Virus record (IMG/VR): IMGVR_UViG_3300042463_000966
Span: 1-37,891 of that record
Length of the DNA stretch: 37,891 nucleotides
Strand: one strand, 5' to 3'
DNA from: a virus
A model generated the notes under the pieces. It searched no databases. It was not told the origin of the DNA and saw only the letters and a list, made by a program, of their open reading frames with translations. The translations under genes were made by a program, and so were the position numbers. Of this stretch, positions 21,563-32,200 are shown in pieces. The first letter of the stretch is position 1, and each line of letters starts with the position of its first letter.

Positions 21563-23563
21563 ATGGGAGAAACAGCTAAGACCCACTGGGTAATGGATTA
21601 TGAAACTATGATTGACTGTTTCATAGGATGCTTTGAAAGCATAAAATCAGATGAAAGACATGTATTTGTTGTACATGATTTACAAAATGATTTTGATGAT
21701 TATATTCAATTTATTAAAAGAAATATATTACATGATGAATGGCATGTATCTTATAATGGATTAGGATTTGATGGTCAGATAACTGAATATATAATTCAGA
21801 ATGCTGAAAGTCTATCCTATATGTCAGGTAGTGAAATTGCTAACTGGATATATGATAAAGCACAGCATGTAATCAATAAACAAAGTAGTGGAGAATTTCT
21901 AGATTTTTATGAAAAGACAATGAGCATAAAGCAAGTAGATGTCTTTAAGTTAAATCATTGGGATAATCCAGCTAAAAGAAGCTCACTAAAGTGGATTCAG
22001 TATAGTATGGATTGGGAAAGCATACAGGATATGCCTATACACCATACTACCAAAGTGACCACATTTGATCAGATTGATGAGATAATTGGTTATTGTTGGA
22101 ATGATGTAAAGTCAACTAAGCGTATAATGATGCTTAGTAAAAGTCAAATTGCTTTACGGAAGACATTAACTGAGGAGTATAACATTCCTTTATTCAGTGC
22201 ATCTGAGCCAAGAATTAGTAAAGAGTTATTTTTACATTTCTTGAGTGAGAGTACCGGTATTAAAAAATATGACTTAAGACAATTAAGAACTAAAAGAGAA
22301 AGTATTACAGTAAAAGATATAATACTTGATTATACTGAATTTAAAACTGCAACTTTTCAAAAACTATTAACAAGATTTAATGAAATAATTGTATATCCAG
22401 AAAACACAAAAGGAGGATTTAAATATAGTCTGAATTATAAAGGTGTTAAAACTGATTTTGGTTTAGGTGGTATTCACGGTGCAAGGAAAAGTGGTATATA
22501 TGAGTCTGATAAAGATGTTATTATTATGACAAGTGACGTAGTATCATATTATCCTAACTTAGCAATCAGAAATGGTTGGTCTCCTGCACATTTACCAAAA
22601 GCAGAGTTTTGTGAGTTATATGAATGGTTCTTTAATGAAAGAAAAAAGATAAGTAAAAAAGATGTAAGGAATTATGTATATAAGATTATTCTTAATTCAA
22701 CTTATGGATTAAGTAATGATGCTAATAGTTTTCTGTATGACCCAGAGTTTACTATGCAAATTACAATTAATGGCCAGTTAAGTTTATGCATGCTATATGA
22801 GATGATATGTGAGGAGATTCCTGATGCATATCCTTTAATGCAAAATACTGATGGTCTAGAAACTATTATACCTAGAGAATATCAAGATAAATATCTAGAG
22901 ATTTGCAATAGATGGGAAAAGATAACTAATCTTCAATTAGAACATGATACTTATAGTAAAATGATTCTTGGAGATGTAAATAACTATATAGCAATACATG
23001 ATTACAAACCTGTAGACATAGATAAATATAATGAAGTAAAGCAAGAGAACCCGCATTATCTTTTTAAAGAAGAAGGTGATAAGTTCTATTATGCTGCAAC
23101 TAAGTGTAAAGGTAGATTTGAGTTTAATAATCTTGCCTTACATAAGAATAAAAGTTTTTTAATTATACCAAGAGCAATATATTATCATTTTGTACACGGT
23201 ATTAAACCTGAAGCTTTTTTACTTACTCAGACTAATGTGTATGATTATTGTGGAGGAGTTAAGATCAAAGGTGACTGGGAATTTATTGAAGAGAAAATAG
23301 AAAACTCTGAGTATTCAGCTACAAAACTACAGCAGACTATTAGATATTATATATCTGAGAAAGGGTCTAAAATTATTAAGACAAATAAAACTGATGGTAG
23401 AAAGATACAAGTTGAAAGTGGTAAGTGGATGCAAACTGTATTCATTAACTATGTAGAAAAACCTTTTGATGAATATTTAATCAATAAGCAATTCTATTTA
23501 CAAAAAATCAATAAAGAAATTAACCAGTTAGCACCAAATAGTAATCAATTAAAATTATTTTAA
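21563..23563 (+). CDS. Family B DNA polymerase with 3'-5' exonuclease
   Basis: A 666-residue protein. Exonuclease: Exo I MDYETM (Asp12/Glu14), Exo II YNGLGFD (Asn65-Asp70), Exo III YCWND (Tyr177/Asp181). Polymerase: motif A SDVVSYYP (Asp325), motif B KIILNSTYG (Lys374-Gly382), motif C NTDG (428-431). Motif C has Asn where most family B enzymes have Asp (DTD); the catalytically essential last Asp430 is kept. The template-binding KCKGRFE region follows at about residue 520. Short for family B and without an obvious TPR1 protein-primed insertion, so RNA priming by the TOPRIM primase is expected. Replicates the phage genome with proofreading. Confidence 0.9.
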   Translation: MGETAKTHWVMDYETMIDCFIGCFESIKSDERHVFVVHDLQNDFDDYIQFIKRNILHDEWHVSYNGLGFDGQITEYIIQNAESLSYMSGSEIANWIYDKAQHVINKQSSGEFLDFYEKTMSIKQVDVFKLNHWDNPAKRSSLKWIQYSMDWESIQDMPIHHTTKVTTFDQIDEIIGYCWNDVKSTKRIMMLSKSQIALRKTLTEEYNIPLFSASEPRISKELFLHFLSESTGIKKYDLRQLRTKRESITVKDIILDYTEFKTATFQKLLTRFNEIIVYPENTKGGFKYSLNYKGVKTDFGLGGIHGARKSGIYESDKDVIIMTSDVVSYYPNLAIRNGWSPAHLPKAEFCELYEWFFNERKKISKKDVRNYVYKIILNSTYGLSNDANSFLYDPEFTMQITINGQLSLCMLYEMICEEIPDAYPLMQNTDGLETIIPREYQDKYLEICNRWEKITNLQLEHDTYSKMILGDVNNYIAIHDYKPVDIDKYNEVKQENPHYLFKEEGDKFYYAATKCKGRFEFNNLALHKNKSFLIIPRAIYYHFVHGIKPEAFLLTQTNVYDYCGGVKIKGDWEFIEEKIENSEYSATKLQQTIRYYISEKGSKIIKTNKTDGRKIQVESGKWMQTVFINYVEKPFDEYLINKQFYLQKINKEINQLAPNSNQLKLF

Positions 23564-23564
23564 A

Positions 23565-24827
23565 ATGGCAATAAGAACTAAAGACTGCACAAAAGAATAT
23601 TTAACTAGTGTAGCATTACCAAATCATGCAGAGTCATATACTGTTATCTCACATGAATTTATTATTAATCATACTATGGAGCAATTAACTCTCCATGGTT
23701 TCACTGTAGAAAAAGAAACATACAGATCTAATTCTGATGGCTCTATTGCTCAAGGTATATATTATATTAATTATGATAAAGATCCTGAGATAGGATTAAT
23801 GTTTGCATGGTCTAATAGTTATAATAAACTAATGAGATTTAAATGTGCAATGGGTGGTTATGTGTTTATATGCATGAATGGTGTAGTAGCCGGAGATATG
23901 GGTTCATATGGAAGAAAACATCTTGGAACTGCAGACACTGAAACTGTTAAAGCAATCATTGAGCAAATTAGTAATGCAGATGTATACTTTGACAGAATTG
24001 TAGCTGATAAAGATACAATGAAGAAAATTACTATTACTGAAAGAAAACAAGCTGAATTATTGGGTGTATTATACGCAGAGTATGAACTTCTTACTAATGA
24101 GCAGATATCTATTGTAAAACAACAAATGGATAAACCAGGTTATGACTACAACTGTGAGATAAATTCATTGTGGGCATTTTATAATCATGTTACTTATGCA
24201 TTGAAGAAATCACATCCAAGAGACTGGATGGATGACCAGAGAAAATTTCACTGGTTTATTGCATTTGAATTTGATTTAATTAACTTTGTTGAAGATGCAG
24301 AATTAGTTTCTGTAGATCCATTAGAGTTAAACTATGGTCAACCTGAGAATCAGTTAAACATTCTTACTGAGATTGAAAAAGCTGAAGTAGATGCTGAGTT
24401 ATTACAAGTTGTTGAAGAAAGGGAAGAAGCTGAAAGAGATGTTCTATTCTATGAAGATCCAGCAGGTAATACTTTTGAAGCACCTATAGTTGATGATATT
24501 GAGATTCACATTGAGTCTGATGAAGAGTATAATGCTAGAGTAGCTGCAATAGAAGGTGAACCTGAATTAGTTGAACCAGAAAGATTATCTTTAGATGATA
24601 TTCTAATAAGAATACCAAATGCTGAGAAAATAGCACTTGAAGAAACACTTGAAGTAGAAGAGGTTAAACCTGCTGAAGCTGAGGAACTTATACAACTACA
24701 AGAAAAGTTAGATAAAAGAGAAATTAAAGTTATAGCAAAAGGTATACTAGAAGATGATGATTTTAATTTTGATTTTAATCTAGATGATACTGATGATGAC
24801 ACATTAGGAGGAGAGTTCTTCCTATAA
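23565..24827 (+). CDS. DUF932-like protein with acidic tail, 420 aa
   Basis: Residues 1-240 follow the DUF932/phage-plasmid family layout: beta-rich start, RFKCAMGGYVFICMNGVVAG (92-111), HLGTADTETVKAIIEQI, then a helical region. Residues 250-420 are low-complexity and very acidic (Glu/Asp), ending DDDFNFDFNLDDTDDDTLGG. It starts MAIRTKD like two other replication-module proteins. The gene is 2 bases after DNA polymerase, so it is co-expressed with it. The acidic tail looks like a partner-docking or DNA-mimic segment. Function of DUF932 proteins is not established. Confidence 0.72.
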   Translation: MAIRTKDCTKEYLTSVALPNHAESYTVISHEFIINHTMEQLTLHGFTVEKETYRSNSDGSIAQGIYYINYDKDPEIGLMFAWSNSYNKLMRFKCAMGGYVFICMNGVVAGDMGSYGRKHLGTADTETVKAIIEQISNADVYFDRIVADKDTMKKITITERKQAELLGVLYAEYELLTNEQISIVKQQMDKPGYDYNCEINSLWAFYNHVTYALKKSHPRDWMDDQRKFHWFIAFEFDLINFVEDAELVSVDPLELNYGQPENQLNILTEIEKAEVDAELLQVVEEREEAERDVLFYEDPAGNTFEAPIVDDIEIHIESDEEYNARVAAIEGEPELVEPERLSLDDILIRIPNAEKIALEETLEVEEVKPAEAEELIQLQEKLDKREIKVIAKGILEDDDFNFDFNLDDTDDDTLGGEFFL

Positions 24828-24871
24828 AAGCACTTGCTCCAAGGGAGTATAGTTAAACAAATATATCAATT

Positions 24872-24902
24872 AGGAGGTACAGCAATGTATCTCCTTTTTT
24901 AA
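24872..24902 (+). terminator. Terminator 1 at the convergence point
   Basis: Stem aggaggta/tatctcct with a short loop and a T run (ctcctttttt), 45 bases after the DUF932-like stop. Points towards termination of + strand transcription from the polymerase unit. Confidence 0.7.
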
Positions 24903-24934
24903 ACTTGATATATTTAAATAATAAAGATTTAAAC

Positions 24935-24973
24935 TTAAAGGAGAGAGCCATAACGGTTCTCTCCTTTTTTTTT
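24935..24973. terminator. Terminator 2, probably bidirectional
   Basis: aaaggagagagcc / ggttctctccttt form a stem of about 13 pairs, one of them G-U, around a five-base loop. There is a nine-base T run on the + side and A-rich sequence on the other, so it can also stop - strand transcription. The - strand small basic gene ends two bases beyond it. This marks the border between the early (+) and virion (-) blocks. Confidence 0.8.
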
Positions 24974-24974
24974 C

Positions 24975-25109
24975 CTACTTGCCTTGCCCCCGATAACCTT
25001 TCTTATAGAGCTTTGATTTCTTAAGCTTAGATGTACCATTCTTAGAGTGTACACCTGGTCTTGATACTTTTACTGAAGCACTTGCGCTTCCTGTTGTTTT
25101 ACCTGTCAT
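24975..25109 (-). CDS. Small basic protein, 44 aa
   Basis: Product starts MTGKTTGSASASVKVSRPGV and is rich in Lys, Ser, Gly and Arg (HSKNGTSKLKKSKLYKKGYR), ending GQGK. It is highly basic with no hydrophobic core, suggesting a nucleic-acid-binding or virion internal peptide. It is downstream of the 1104-aa gene by five bases on the same strand, and its stop lies at the terminator. I believe similar short basic proteins occur at this position in crAss-like phages, from memory only. Confidence 0.6.
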   Translation of the reverse strand: MTGKTTGSASASVKVSRPGVHSKNGTSKLKKSKLYKKGYRGQGK

Positions 25110-25114
25110 TGTGT

Positions 25115-28100
25115 TTATTTTAATAGTGTAGCTTTAAATGATTTAACTGCTGCTTCTGGATTAAAATTATATCCAGAGAAACCCATTAGTTTAAGAAAGT
25201 ATGCCCAAGATTTATTATCACCTTTATTCCATACACCTTCTTTTCTTTGATAACTTAATTTTTCAGGACTCCATGTAAATAAAAATTGATCAACAAATTT
25301 TGTCATTCTTTCTATTGTACTAACCATAGCTGATGGAGATTTAACAGTACGATAAGCATCTTGAGGAGATATATATGATGCAGTTTCAGATTGCATTCTA
25401 GATAATTCATACAACATAAAATTGTATACATATCCTTTTTTCTCATCATCATCATCACCAAAAGCATGCATTAATAACATTATAAAAGCAGTTGTTCCAA
25501 ATATGATTACTGTTTCAGCCATTACTCTTTTGATTTGTGCTTTTTCAAAAGGTGTATATGTTGACCAGTTCTGCATCATATTAAGTTTCAGCTTAGCCAA
25601 ATCTTTTAACATTGTATTATAAAAAGTTATATAGTAACCTTCAGTTACAGCACCAAGTTCTTGATCTACTTGAAGTTTACCATATCTTCTTTTATAACCA
25701 GGTATAAGATGTTTTCTATACATGATAGCTAATCTACCTACTGAATATCTTTGTGCAGTACCTTTATCAAAATCATTATAGACACCATGTAATTTTTTAC
25801 TTATTGCATGTATTCTATTTTGTAAGTCAAGTTTCTTTGTATTATTGAAATCTGTATTTTTATCAAGTTCTTTAATGCCGTATTTAGTATATGCATCTAA
25901 AAGAGAAATTGTTTCTCCAGTATTAGTATCAGTTACTTTAGTTGCTTCCATTAATGCAAACATTGCAGATACTTGTATCTCATGCTCACCAAAATGCTGA
26001 TTAAAGAATAGTGTATCTGTTCTCATTAACTTAGCAAATACACTACCTGAAACATTTTTACCATACTGATCTTTATAGTTACCTTGCATTGGGTCATAAT
26101 GATTTACAAGATTACCTACTAATGAATCAGGTGTTGGTTTACCAAAATCAGAAAGAAATGAGGTTACATTTTTTGCATAATACAATTTACCTTTTCTTAA
26201 ATCTTTTCTACTGAAAAATTCAGATGAGTTAGCTTCAATAATTAATTGGATATTACCTTGTAAATTATTTGCAACACCTTTAAGTAAATCTGCAGCAATA
26301 CTTGTTATAGCAGAATAACTTAAAGCAAGATTTGTTAATTTACCCATAGAATAACTTCCAATTACTTCAGCTTTTTGCATTTCATTATATAATTGCATAT
26401 TTATAAATGCATCTACATGTTTTTTAGAATTTGCTTCACCTTGTTTTTTAATAGTAGATTTAATACCAAGTTTATTTGCAAGTGCATCTAATACTTTAAC
26501 ATCTTTAGAAGTAGTTACAGCAACTTCTCTATCTCCTATAATGGCTTTAAACATTGATGTTTCTGCTGAGATATTATTTACTGATTCATATTTATTTGCC
26601 ATTTGAGAATAAAGTTCTACAGATCTTATTAAATCTAAACTTACTTCATCAGCATCCATATCTTGAGTATAGTATACGGGTATAAACTTTGCACTTTCAT
26701 TAGATAAATCTGAAACACCAAATTCAGGTTCATCTCCTCTTATAGTTGTTGCATCTTCAAATTTATCTTTTATAACACTTTTAATACTACTTCTTTCTAT
26801 AGTACGTTTATGTATTGATGGTAAAACATAACCCATTTTTTGAGTATCTGGTACTTTTTCTTGAGCATCAAGATATAGATTTAATAAAAATGAATGGTAT
26901 TCCCCTTTAGCATTTTTAGGTTTATCATTTTTATCATACAAAGCTTCCCATTTTTTATTAAGATATTTATCAGCTGGCTCACTAAATTCTTTCATATAAA
27001 TCTTAGTACCATTATCTAAGATTTTTAAAACAGATTTATGCCATTTATCATAATCTTTTTGATTCCAAGCACCAGAATTTAGTAATTTATTTTTTTCAGC
27101 AAGAATTTTATCAATTTCTGCATCACTTTTCTTTTGTGCATTCTCAGCATACCAGTCTCTTATTATAGTAGTTTTATTAGCTTCATAATCAGATTTTGCT
27201 CTTAATTGAGCAGGTGAAAGATCAGTACCTTTAATTGGATTAGTATATATTTTATTTAACTCTTTATTATAATCACTCATACGGTATTTTTGTACAAAAG
27301 CCATTTTTTTAGTAATAACAGGTTCACCATTCTTATCTGTACTATAAGATGATAATACTTCATATAAACCTTCATTAAACTTAGCTGGATTGTCTCTGCT
27401 TTCTGCTTGACTATCTTTATATTTTGTAAATGCTTTACCTGCAAGTTTTGCTATATCTATATCCAATTGTCTTGCACTTTCAAATTCTGTTTTAACTGCT
27501 CTTGCAAATAAACCTAATGAAGCATCTGCATTAGTTATTAATGGTCCAAACCAAAATTCCATTGAACCTTCATCTTTAGCAGCAAATTTTAATAAATCTT
27601 CCATTGACTCTTGAGTCTGTGTAAAAGATCTATATTTAGTAATTCTATCTGTTATCTGTTTAATTTTTTTATCATTAGCATTTGCAGATGTTTTTTCAGC
27701 TTCTAATTTTTTTATTAATGCATTTACTTCATTATCAATTGCTTCATCTAAATTTAAATTTTTATAATTAAGTAAAAATGAGGCCATTAATGGTATACCC
27801 TGTCTTATATATTGTTCTTTAACTGCTTTTTTTATTGAGATTGCATCTGTTAACATTTCTCTTATAGTTTTACCAGTTTCTTCAGAGACTTGTTCTTCTC
27901 CTTCTTTTGCAGTAAAAAAACTATATATATCAGCTTTAGAAATTTCATCAAGAATACTATAACCACTAGCAAAATTATTTAACTTAGTAAGTTCAGCAAT
28001 TTGATTTTTTTTAAAATCATCTGTGCCATCATCTTTTTTATTAATGATAGCTTTCATTAATTTTTCAATTTCTAAAGCTTTTTCATAACTGTCTTTAACA

Positions 28101-28429
28101 AACATGTTAATAGAATTAATACCTTCAAGATGTCTAAATTCTTCAATTAATTTTTTTTGTCTTTCTTCTTTTTCTTCTTGATTAATTAATTTTTGACCTT
28201 GAAGTATTTTTAATTGTTTTTCTAAATATCCCCAAATACTATCCACCATAGTAGATATATCATCTTTTTTTACTTCAGCATTATCAGTTAATTCATCAGG
28301 TATATAATTTAAATCTTTATTATTAGCAAAACCTTGTTTAATCCATTCTTCTTCAGCTCTAGTATCATTTCCATTTACTGAGTTAAGTATTTTTACATAT
28401 TCTTTGCTGGTTTTAATTGGGCAATACAT
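25115..28429 (-). CDS. Large virion-type protein, 1104 aa
   Basis: A long, mostly helical, charged protein that starts MYCPIKTSKEYVKILNSVNG and carries Lys/Glu-rich coiled segments (e.g. LIEEFRHLEGINSINMFVKD). Near the C-terminus (bases about 25450-25525) there is one hydrophobic helix (AETVIIFGTTAFIMLLMHAF) followed by an acidic DDDDEKK. By size and place beside the RNA polymerase gene it resembles the internal cargo/ejection proteins of crAss-like phages, thought to be injected with the DNA. No enzyme motif was seen. Placement in the virion is inference. Confidence 0.68.
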   Translation of the reverse strand: MYCPIKTSKEYVKILNSVNGNDTRAEEEWIKQGFANNKDLNYIPDELTDNAEVKKDDISTMVDSIWGYLEKQLKILQGQKLINQEEKEERQKKLIEEFRHLEGINSINMFVKDSYEKALEIEKLMKAIINKKDDGTDDFKKNQIAELTKLNNFASGYSILDEISKADIYSFFTAKEGEEQVSEETGKTIREMLTDAISIKKAVKEQYIRQGIPLMASFLLNYKNLNLDEAIDNEVNALIKKLEAEKTSANANDKKIKQITDRITKYRSFTQTQESMEDLLKFAAKDEGSMEFWFGPLITNADASLGLFARAVKTEFESARQLDIDIAKLAGKAFTKYKDSQAESRDNPAKFNEGLYEVLSSYSTDKNGEPVITKKMAFVQKYRMSDYNKELNKIYTNPIKGTDLSPAQLRAKSDYEANKTTIIRDWYAENAQKKSDAEIDKILAEKNKLLNSGAWNQKDYDKWHKSVLKILDNGTKIYMKEFSEPADKYLNKKWEALYDKNDKPKNAKGEYHSFLLNLYLDAQEKVPDTQKMGYVLPSIHKRTIERSSIKSVIKDKFEDATTIRGDEPEFGVSDLSNESAKFIPVYYTQDMDADEVSLDLIRSVELYSQMANKYESVNNISAETSMFKAIIGDREVAVTTSKDVKVLDALANKLGIKSTIKKQGEANSKKHVDAFINMQLYNEMQKAEVIGSYSMGKLTNLALSYSAITSIAADLLKGVANNLQGNIQLIIEANSSEFFSRKDLRKGKLYYAKNVTSFLSDFGKPTPDSLVGNLVNHYDPMQGNYKDQYGKNVSGSVFAKLMRTDTLFFNQHFGEHEIQVSAMFALMEATKVTDTNTGETISLLDAYTKYGIKELDKNTDFNNTKKLDLQNRIHAISKKLHGVYNDFDKGTAQRYSVGRLAIMYRKHLIPGYKRRYGKLQVDQELGAVTEGYYITFYNTMLKDLAKLKLNMMQNWSTYTPFEKAQIKRVMAETVIIFGTTAFIMLLMHAFGDDDDEKKGYVYNFMLYELSRMQSETASYISPQDAYRTVKSPSAMVSTIERMTKFVDQFLFTWSPEKLSYQRKEGVWNKGDNKSWAYFLKLMGFSGYNFNPEAAVKSFKATLLK

Positions 28430-28447
28430 ATTGTTTAGAATTTTTAA

Positions 28448-29206
28448 TTAACACAAATTTTTAAGTACTTTAACCATTATTTTGACTAACTCAGATTCAG
28501 TAGTAATTACTTCTAATTCATCAAATATATCATTAATGTCAATACCTTTATAAGCAAGTTGTTCTTCTGTAAATAGATTTAACATAGTATCATTTACAAA
28601 AGAATTAAATGCTTTTTGATTATATGGTTTTAAAGATACTGGTTCTTCTACTAATTCCATAGTATCTAGGTCAATATTTTTTAATAATACTATTTTACCT
28701 GATAAATCTGTTATATCATATGTATCATTATTATTTAAAATAGCTTTTGAACCACCAATTATAACTGATTTTGGTTTTTTACCAGTCTTCTCAAATTCTT
28801 TTTTATATTCAGTTTGAATAGGGTATTCTTCTATGTATTCTTCATCTACTTCTATTTCTGCTTCTTCTCTATTTTCCTGATCAAATAAAGCTTCATCACC
28901 ATTATAAAAACTAATATCTCTTTCATCAAAATCTACTTCACCAGACATCATTGCTAACTCTTCTTCTATTTGTAATTGAGCATTATATTTTTCATCAACA
29001 ATACTATCAAGAACTTTTTCAGAAATGTTTATTACAACTATATCTTTATCAAAAACACTTTTACTAGCTAGTTTAGGATATTCATTATTAATATCTTTTA
29101 AGATTCTTTCAGCATTAAAGTCACTATGTGTAGTATCTCTATACCCACCTAGTTTTTTATCAATTTCTTTATTTAAATCTTCTTTAATTTGTAGTTTACA
29201 AGCCAT
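28448..29206 (-). CDS. Acidic hypothetical protein, 252 aa
   Basis: Starts MACKLQIKEDLNKEIDKKLG. An acidic Glu/Asp segment in the middle (REEAEIEVDEEYIEEYP) is followed by a beta-like region and a helical C-terminus. It lies 10 bases after the giant gene and 18 bases before the 1104-aa gene, in one - strand unit. Likely a third internal or assembly protein of this block, or a polymerase-binding factor. Unrecognised. Confidence 0.6.
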   Translation of the reverse strand: MACKLQIKEDLNKEIDKKLGGYRDTTHSDFNAERILKDINNEYPKLASKSVFDKDIVVINISEKVLDSIVDEKYNAQLQIEEELAMMSGEVDFDERDISFYNGDEALFDQENREEAEIEVDEEYIEEYPIQTEYKKEFEKTGKKPKSVIIGGSKAILNNNDTYDITDLSGKIVLLKNIDLDTMELVEEPVSLKPYNQKAFNSFVNDTMLNLFTEEQLAYKGIDINDIFDELEVITTESELVKIMVKVLKNLC

Positions 29207-29216
29207 AATATTATTA

Positions 29217-32200
29217 TTAACAAGATTTTTTATAAAGTGAAGCTGCTTCTAATATTCTTTCTTTAGTTAAAGAATTTAATACAGATTCATCACCTACAGT
29301 TTTTCCAGAATCAATTATTCTATTATCTGAAAGCACATAATAATTTTTTTTATCAAAGGTAGACACTCTTAATGTACCATCTTGTAATTCTTTTCTAATA
29401 TACACTTTATTTTTAATAGTTTGTTCAGTTAATTCTTTACCGTTACCATAATATATTTTACCATCTGGTTTAATTGTGAAAGTATATTGATTTACTATTA
29501 TATTTCTTTCTTCTGGTACTGGATTTTCAGTTGTGCCTTCTCCAGTTTGTCCATCTGGTTCTTCTTCAGTTACTGAAGCTTGTCTTTTTGCAACTGTTTG
29601 TATTTTTTCAAGTGCAGGTAAATTTGGATAAATCTTTTTAAGTTCAGCATGTAGTAGAGTTGAAAGGTAATTTCTATTTTCTTCCCATATATTTAAATCA
29701 AATTCAGGTGTACCATATATAAGATTTTCATTTCTAAATCGCTTTTCTATAAGTAATATTAAACCTTTCATTTTATCTGAGCTTTTAGTAAGAACAGTAT
29801 CAAGTACATCTTTACTAATTCTATAATTATTTAGTAAATCCTCAATTTTAATAAATAATGAATTAAATTTACTAGCCGGTATGACTGCTTTAAGTTTTTC
29901 ATAAGGTATTTTATAATTATAATCAAAAACTTTACCTACTGGAGCTTGTTGTTGAGTAGATGGTTGAGTAGTAGGTTTAAATATAATTGAACCATCAATG
30001 TAATTATTTACATTAGGGTCATTAGCAATCATCATAGCTGCAATTTTATCAAAAGTAGATGTATTCATCTTATTAGAAATAAATTCTCTAGATGCTGGTT
30101 CTACTATTTCAAAGTATGTAGTATCAGGAAGAACATAACTAAGACCATATTTAGTGTTACCTACTCCATTCTGTAAAACAGATATAAGAGGTAATATCTT
30201 AAACATGTCTGATATTTTTTTATTCTTAACTGGATCTTTTACTTTAATAACATTTTCATCAGCAAGATCAATTAAGTTTTGATGATAACTATCAGATAGT
30301 GCTCCTTTTACTACAGGTTTATTGTTTAATGTTAATACAGATATCTGACCTTTAATTTGCTTAGTTTTAGAATCAAATATATTTACCGGTACATCAGTAA
30401 TCTGTTCTAGTACTGAATACAATTCTTTTAAGTGAGTATTTTCACTTATCATACTCATAAATCTAGTCACATATGCTTGGTGATTTAAAGAATTAAATAA
30501 TTCTGGTACACCTGGGAATGACTCTTTAGTAGTTATTATCTCATTTAATCTGTTTTGATAAATATAATTTACCATTGCTTGTTTAAATGATGTGATAAAA
30601 TTAGTTATGCCATCTGCTCCTTCACCAAATTTAAGTGGAATGTTATTATTATTAATATAATTAAGTAAATAATCAGATACTCTTTTATCATCTGTTAATG
30701 GAAATAAAGGTTCTACTAAATCTTGAGTAATAACATTATCAAAGAAAGATCCTAATATAGACTCTTCTCTTAATTTTCTTACTAAATCTTGATCTATTTT
30801 AGATGACCTAGATAAAATATCTAAACCAATTTTTCTTTGCATGATCTCCTGTATAGTTTTAGAAGTAGCAGTATCAGGATTTGACTGTCTTTTAAGATCA
30901 GCCATATCTTTTATTTGCCTTTCATATTCTAGGTAATGTAAGAACATTGCAATAGCTTTTGGACTTGTAGTATCATTACTTTCCATTGTCTCTTTTAAAT
31001 CAGCTGTAGTAAACTTATCCATACCTTCAGTTGCTGCAAGTACAACATCTTTATAGTTTGGAGTAGACATTGGGTGATAAAACGCATTATTAGGATCTGC
31101 AATTATACTTTTAAATATTACATTACCTTTAATATCAAGTAATGCATCAGTATAGTCTAATTTAATCTCACCTTCAGTAATAAATTTTTTAAATTCTTTA
31201 ACAGTAATTTCAAATGAATCTTTATTATTTTTTGGTTTTACTTTTATAATAGTATTAGGATTAAGATTATCTAATGTATTATTTAATCTATTTTCATTTG
31301 CTTTAAAAATAGCTTGACTAATATCAGTTTGTTTTAATGTAGCTTGAAGAGCATTATATTTTGCATTTTCATCAGGTAATGTTTCTTTACCAGTAAGATT
31401 TGCATATGTACTAGCATATAGTCTTTGTTGATTTGCATATTCTTTTACTAATGGTTGAGATATAAAATAAACTGCTTGTCTTTTTGGGACACCAGCTTTA
31501 AGTAAATTCAACAACATTGGTATAAGTTCTTTATTAGCTTGAATAAAGAAAATCCATGCATCTTTCTCAACATCCACAGAACCATTCATTAAATGTGAAA
31601 ATAAATCTGCTATTTTATCTTGGCCATCTACACTATTAATACCTGATAAAGAAATTCTTCCATCTTCAGTTTTATTATGATCAAGTAATAATCTCATATC
31701 ATAGATTATACTTTTATCATCTTCATATTTTTTAGTCCTTTTATTTTTAACTGAACCATAATATGTTTTTGGTAAAGCAGCACCTAATGCTGTATACAAT
31801 GGATGTAATGCATTTTCAAGAGCAATAATACCTAATACATCTTTCCCTGTCATATTATAATCATGTTTAGCTAGATTATAACCTACCTCTAATGTATTTG
31901 TTGGACTAATAGTTTTATATCTTCCATATTCAGGTGAAGAGTCTACTAACTCATCTGCAATATCTTTCATTAAGTAAGTTTCATTTGGTCTTACTAATGT
32001 AGCATAATTATCAGGTAGTTGTAATATACCTCTGATAGAATCAATTAATCTATTTTCAATTGCTTTTTTCTGTAATGCAATTAATTTAACTACTTCAGCT
32101 TTATCACCTTTAGATTCTGCATTTGCAATTAATTTTTTTAATGTTTCCTCAGATATATTAGATGTTACATAATTACCATTTTCATCTATATTAGGCATGA

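Noticed and set aside
21534-21580. Imperfect direct repeat over the polymerase start (gggggaaacagctta / gggagaaacagctaa)
   Set aside because: Only two units of about 16 bases with mismatches. Could be chance or a leader duplication, not enough to call an operator or origin.
24506-24802. 98-residue Ser-rich reading frame on the - strand
   Set aside because: It is the complement of the acidic Glu/Asp-rich tail of the DUF932-like protein and has the low-complexity composition of a shadow frame.
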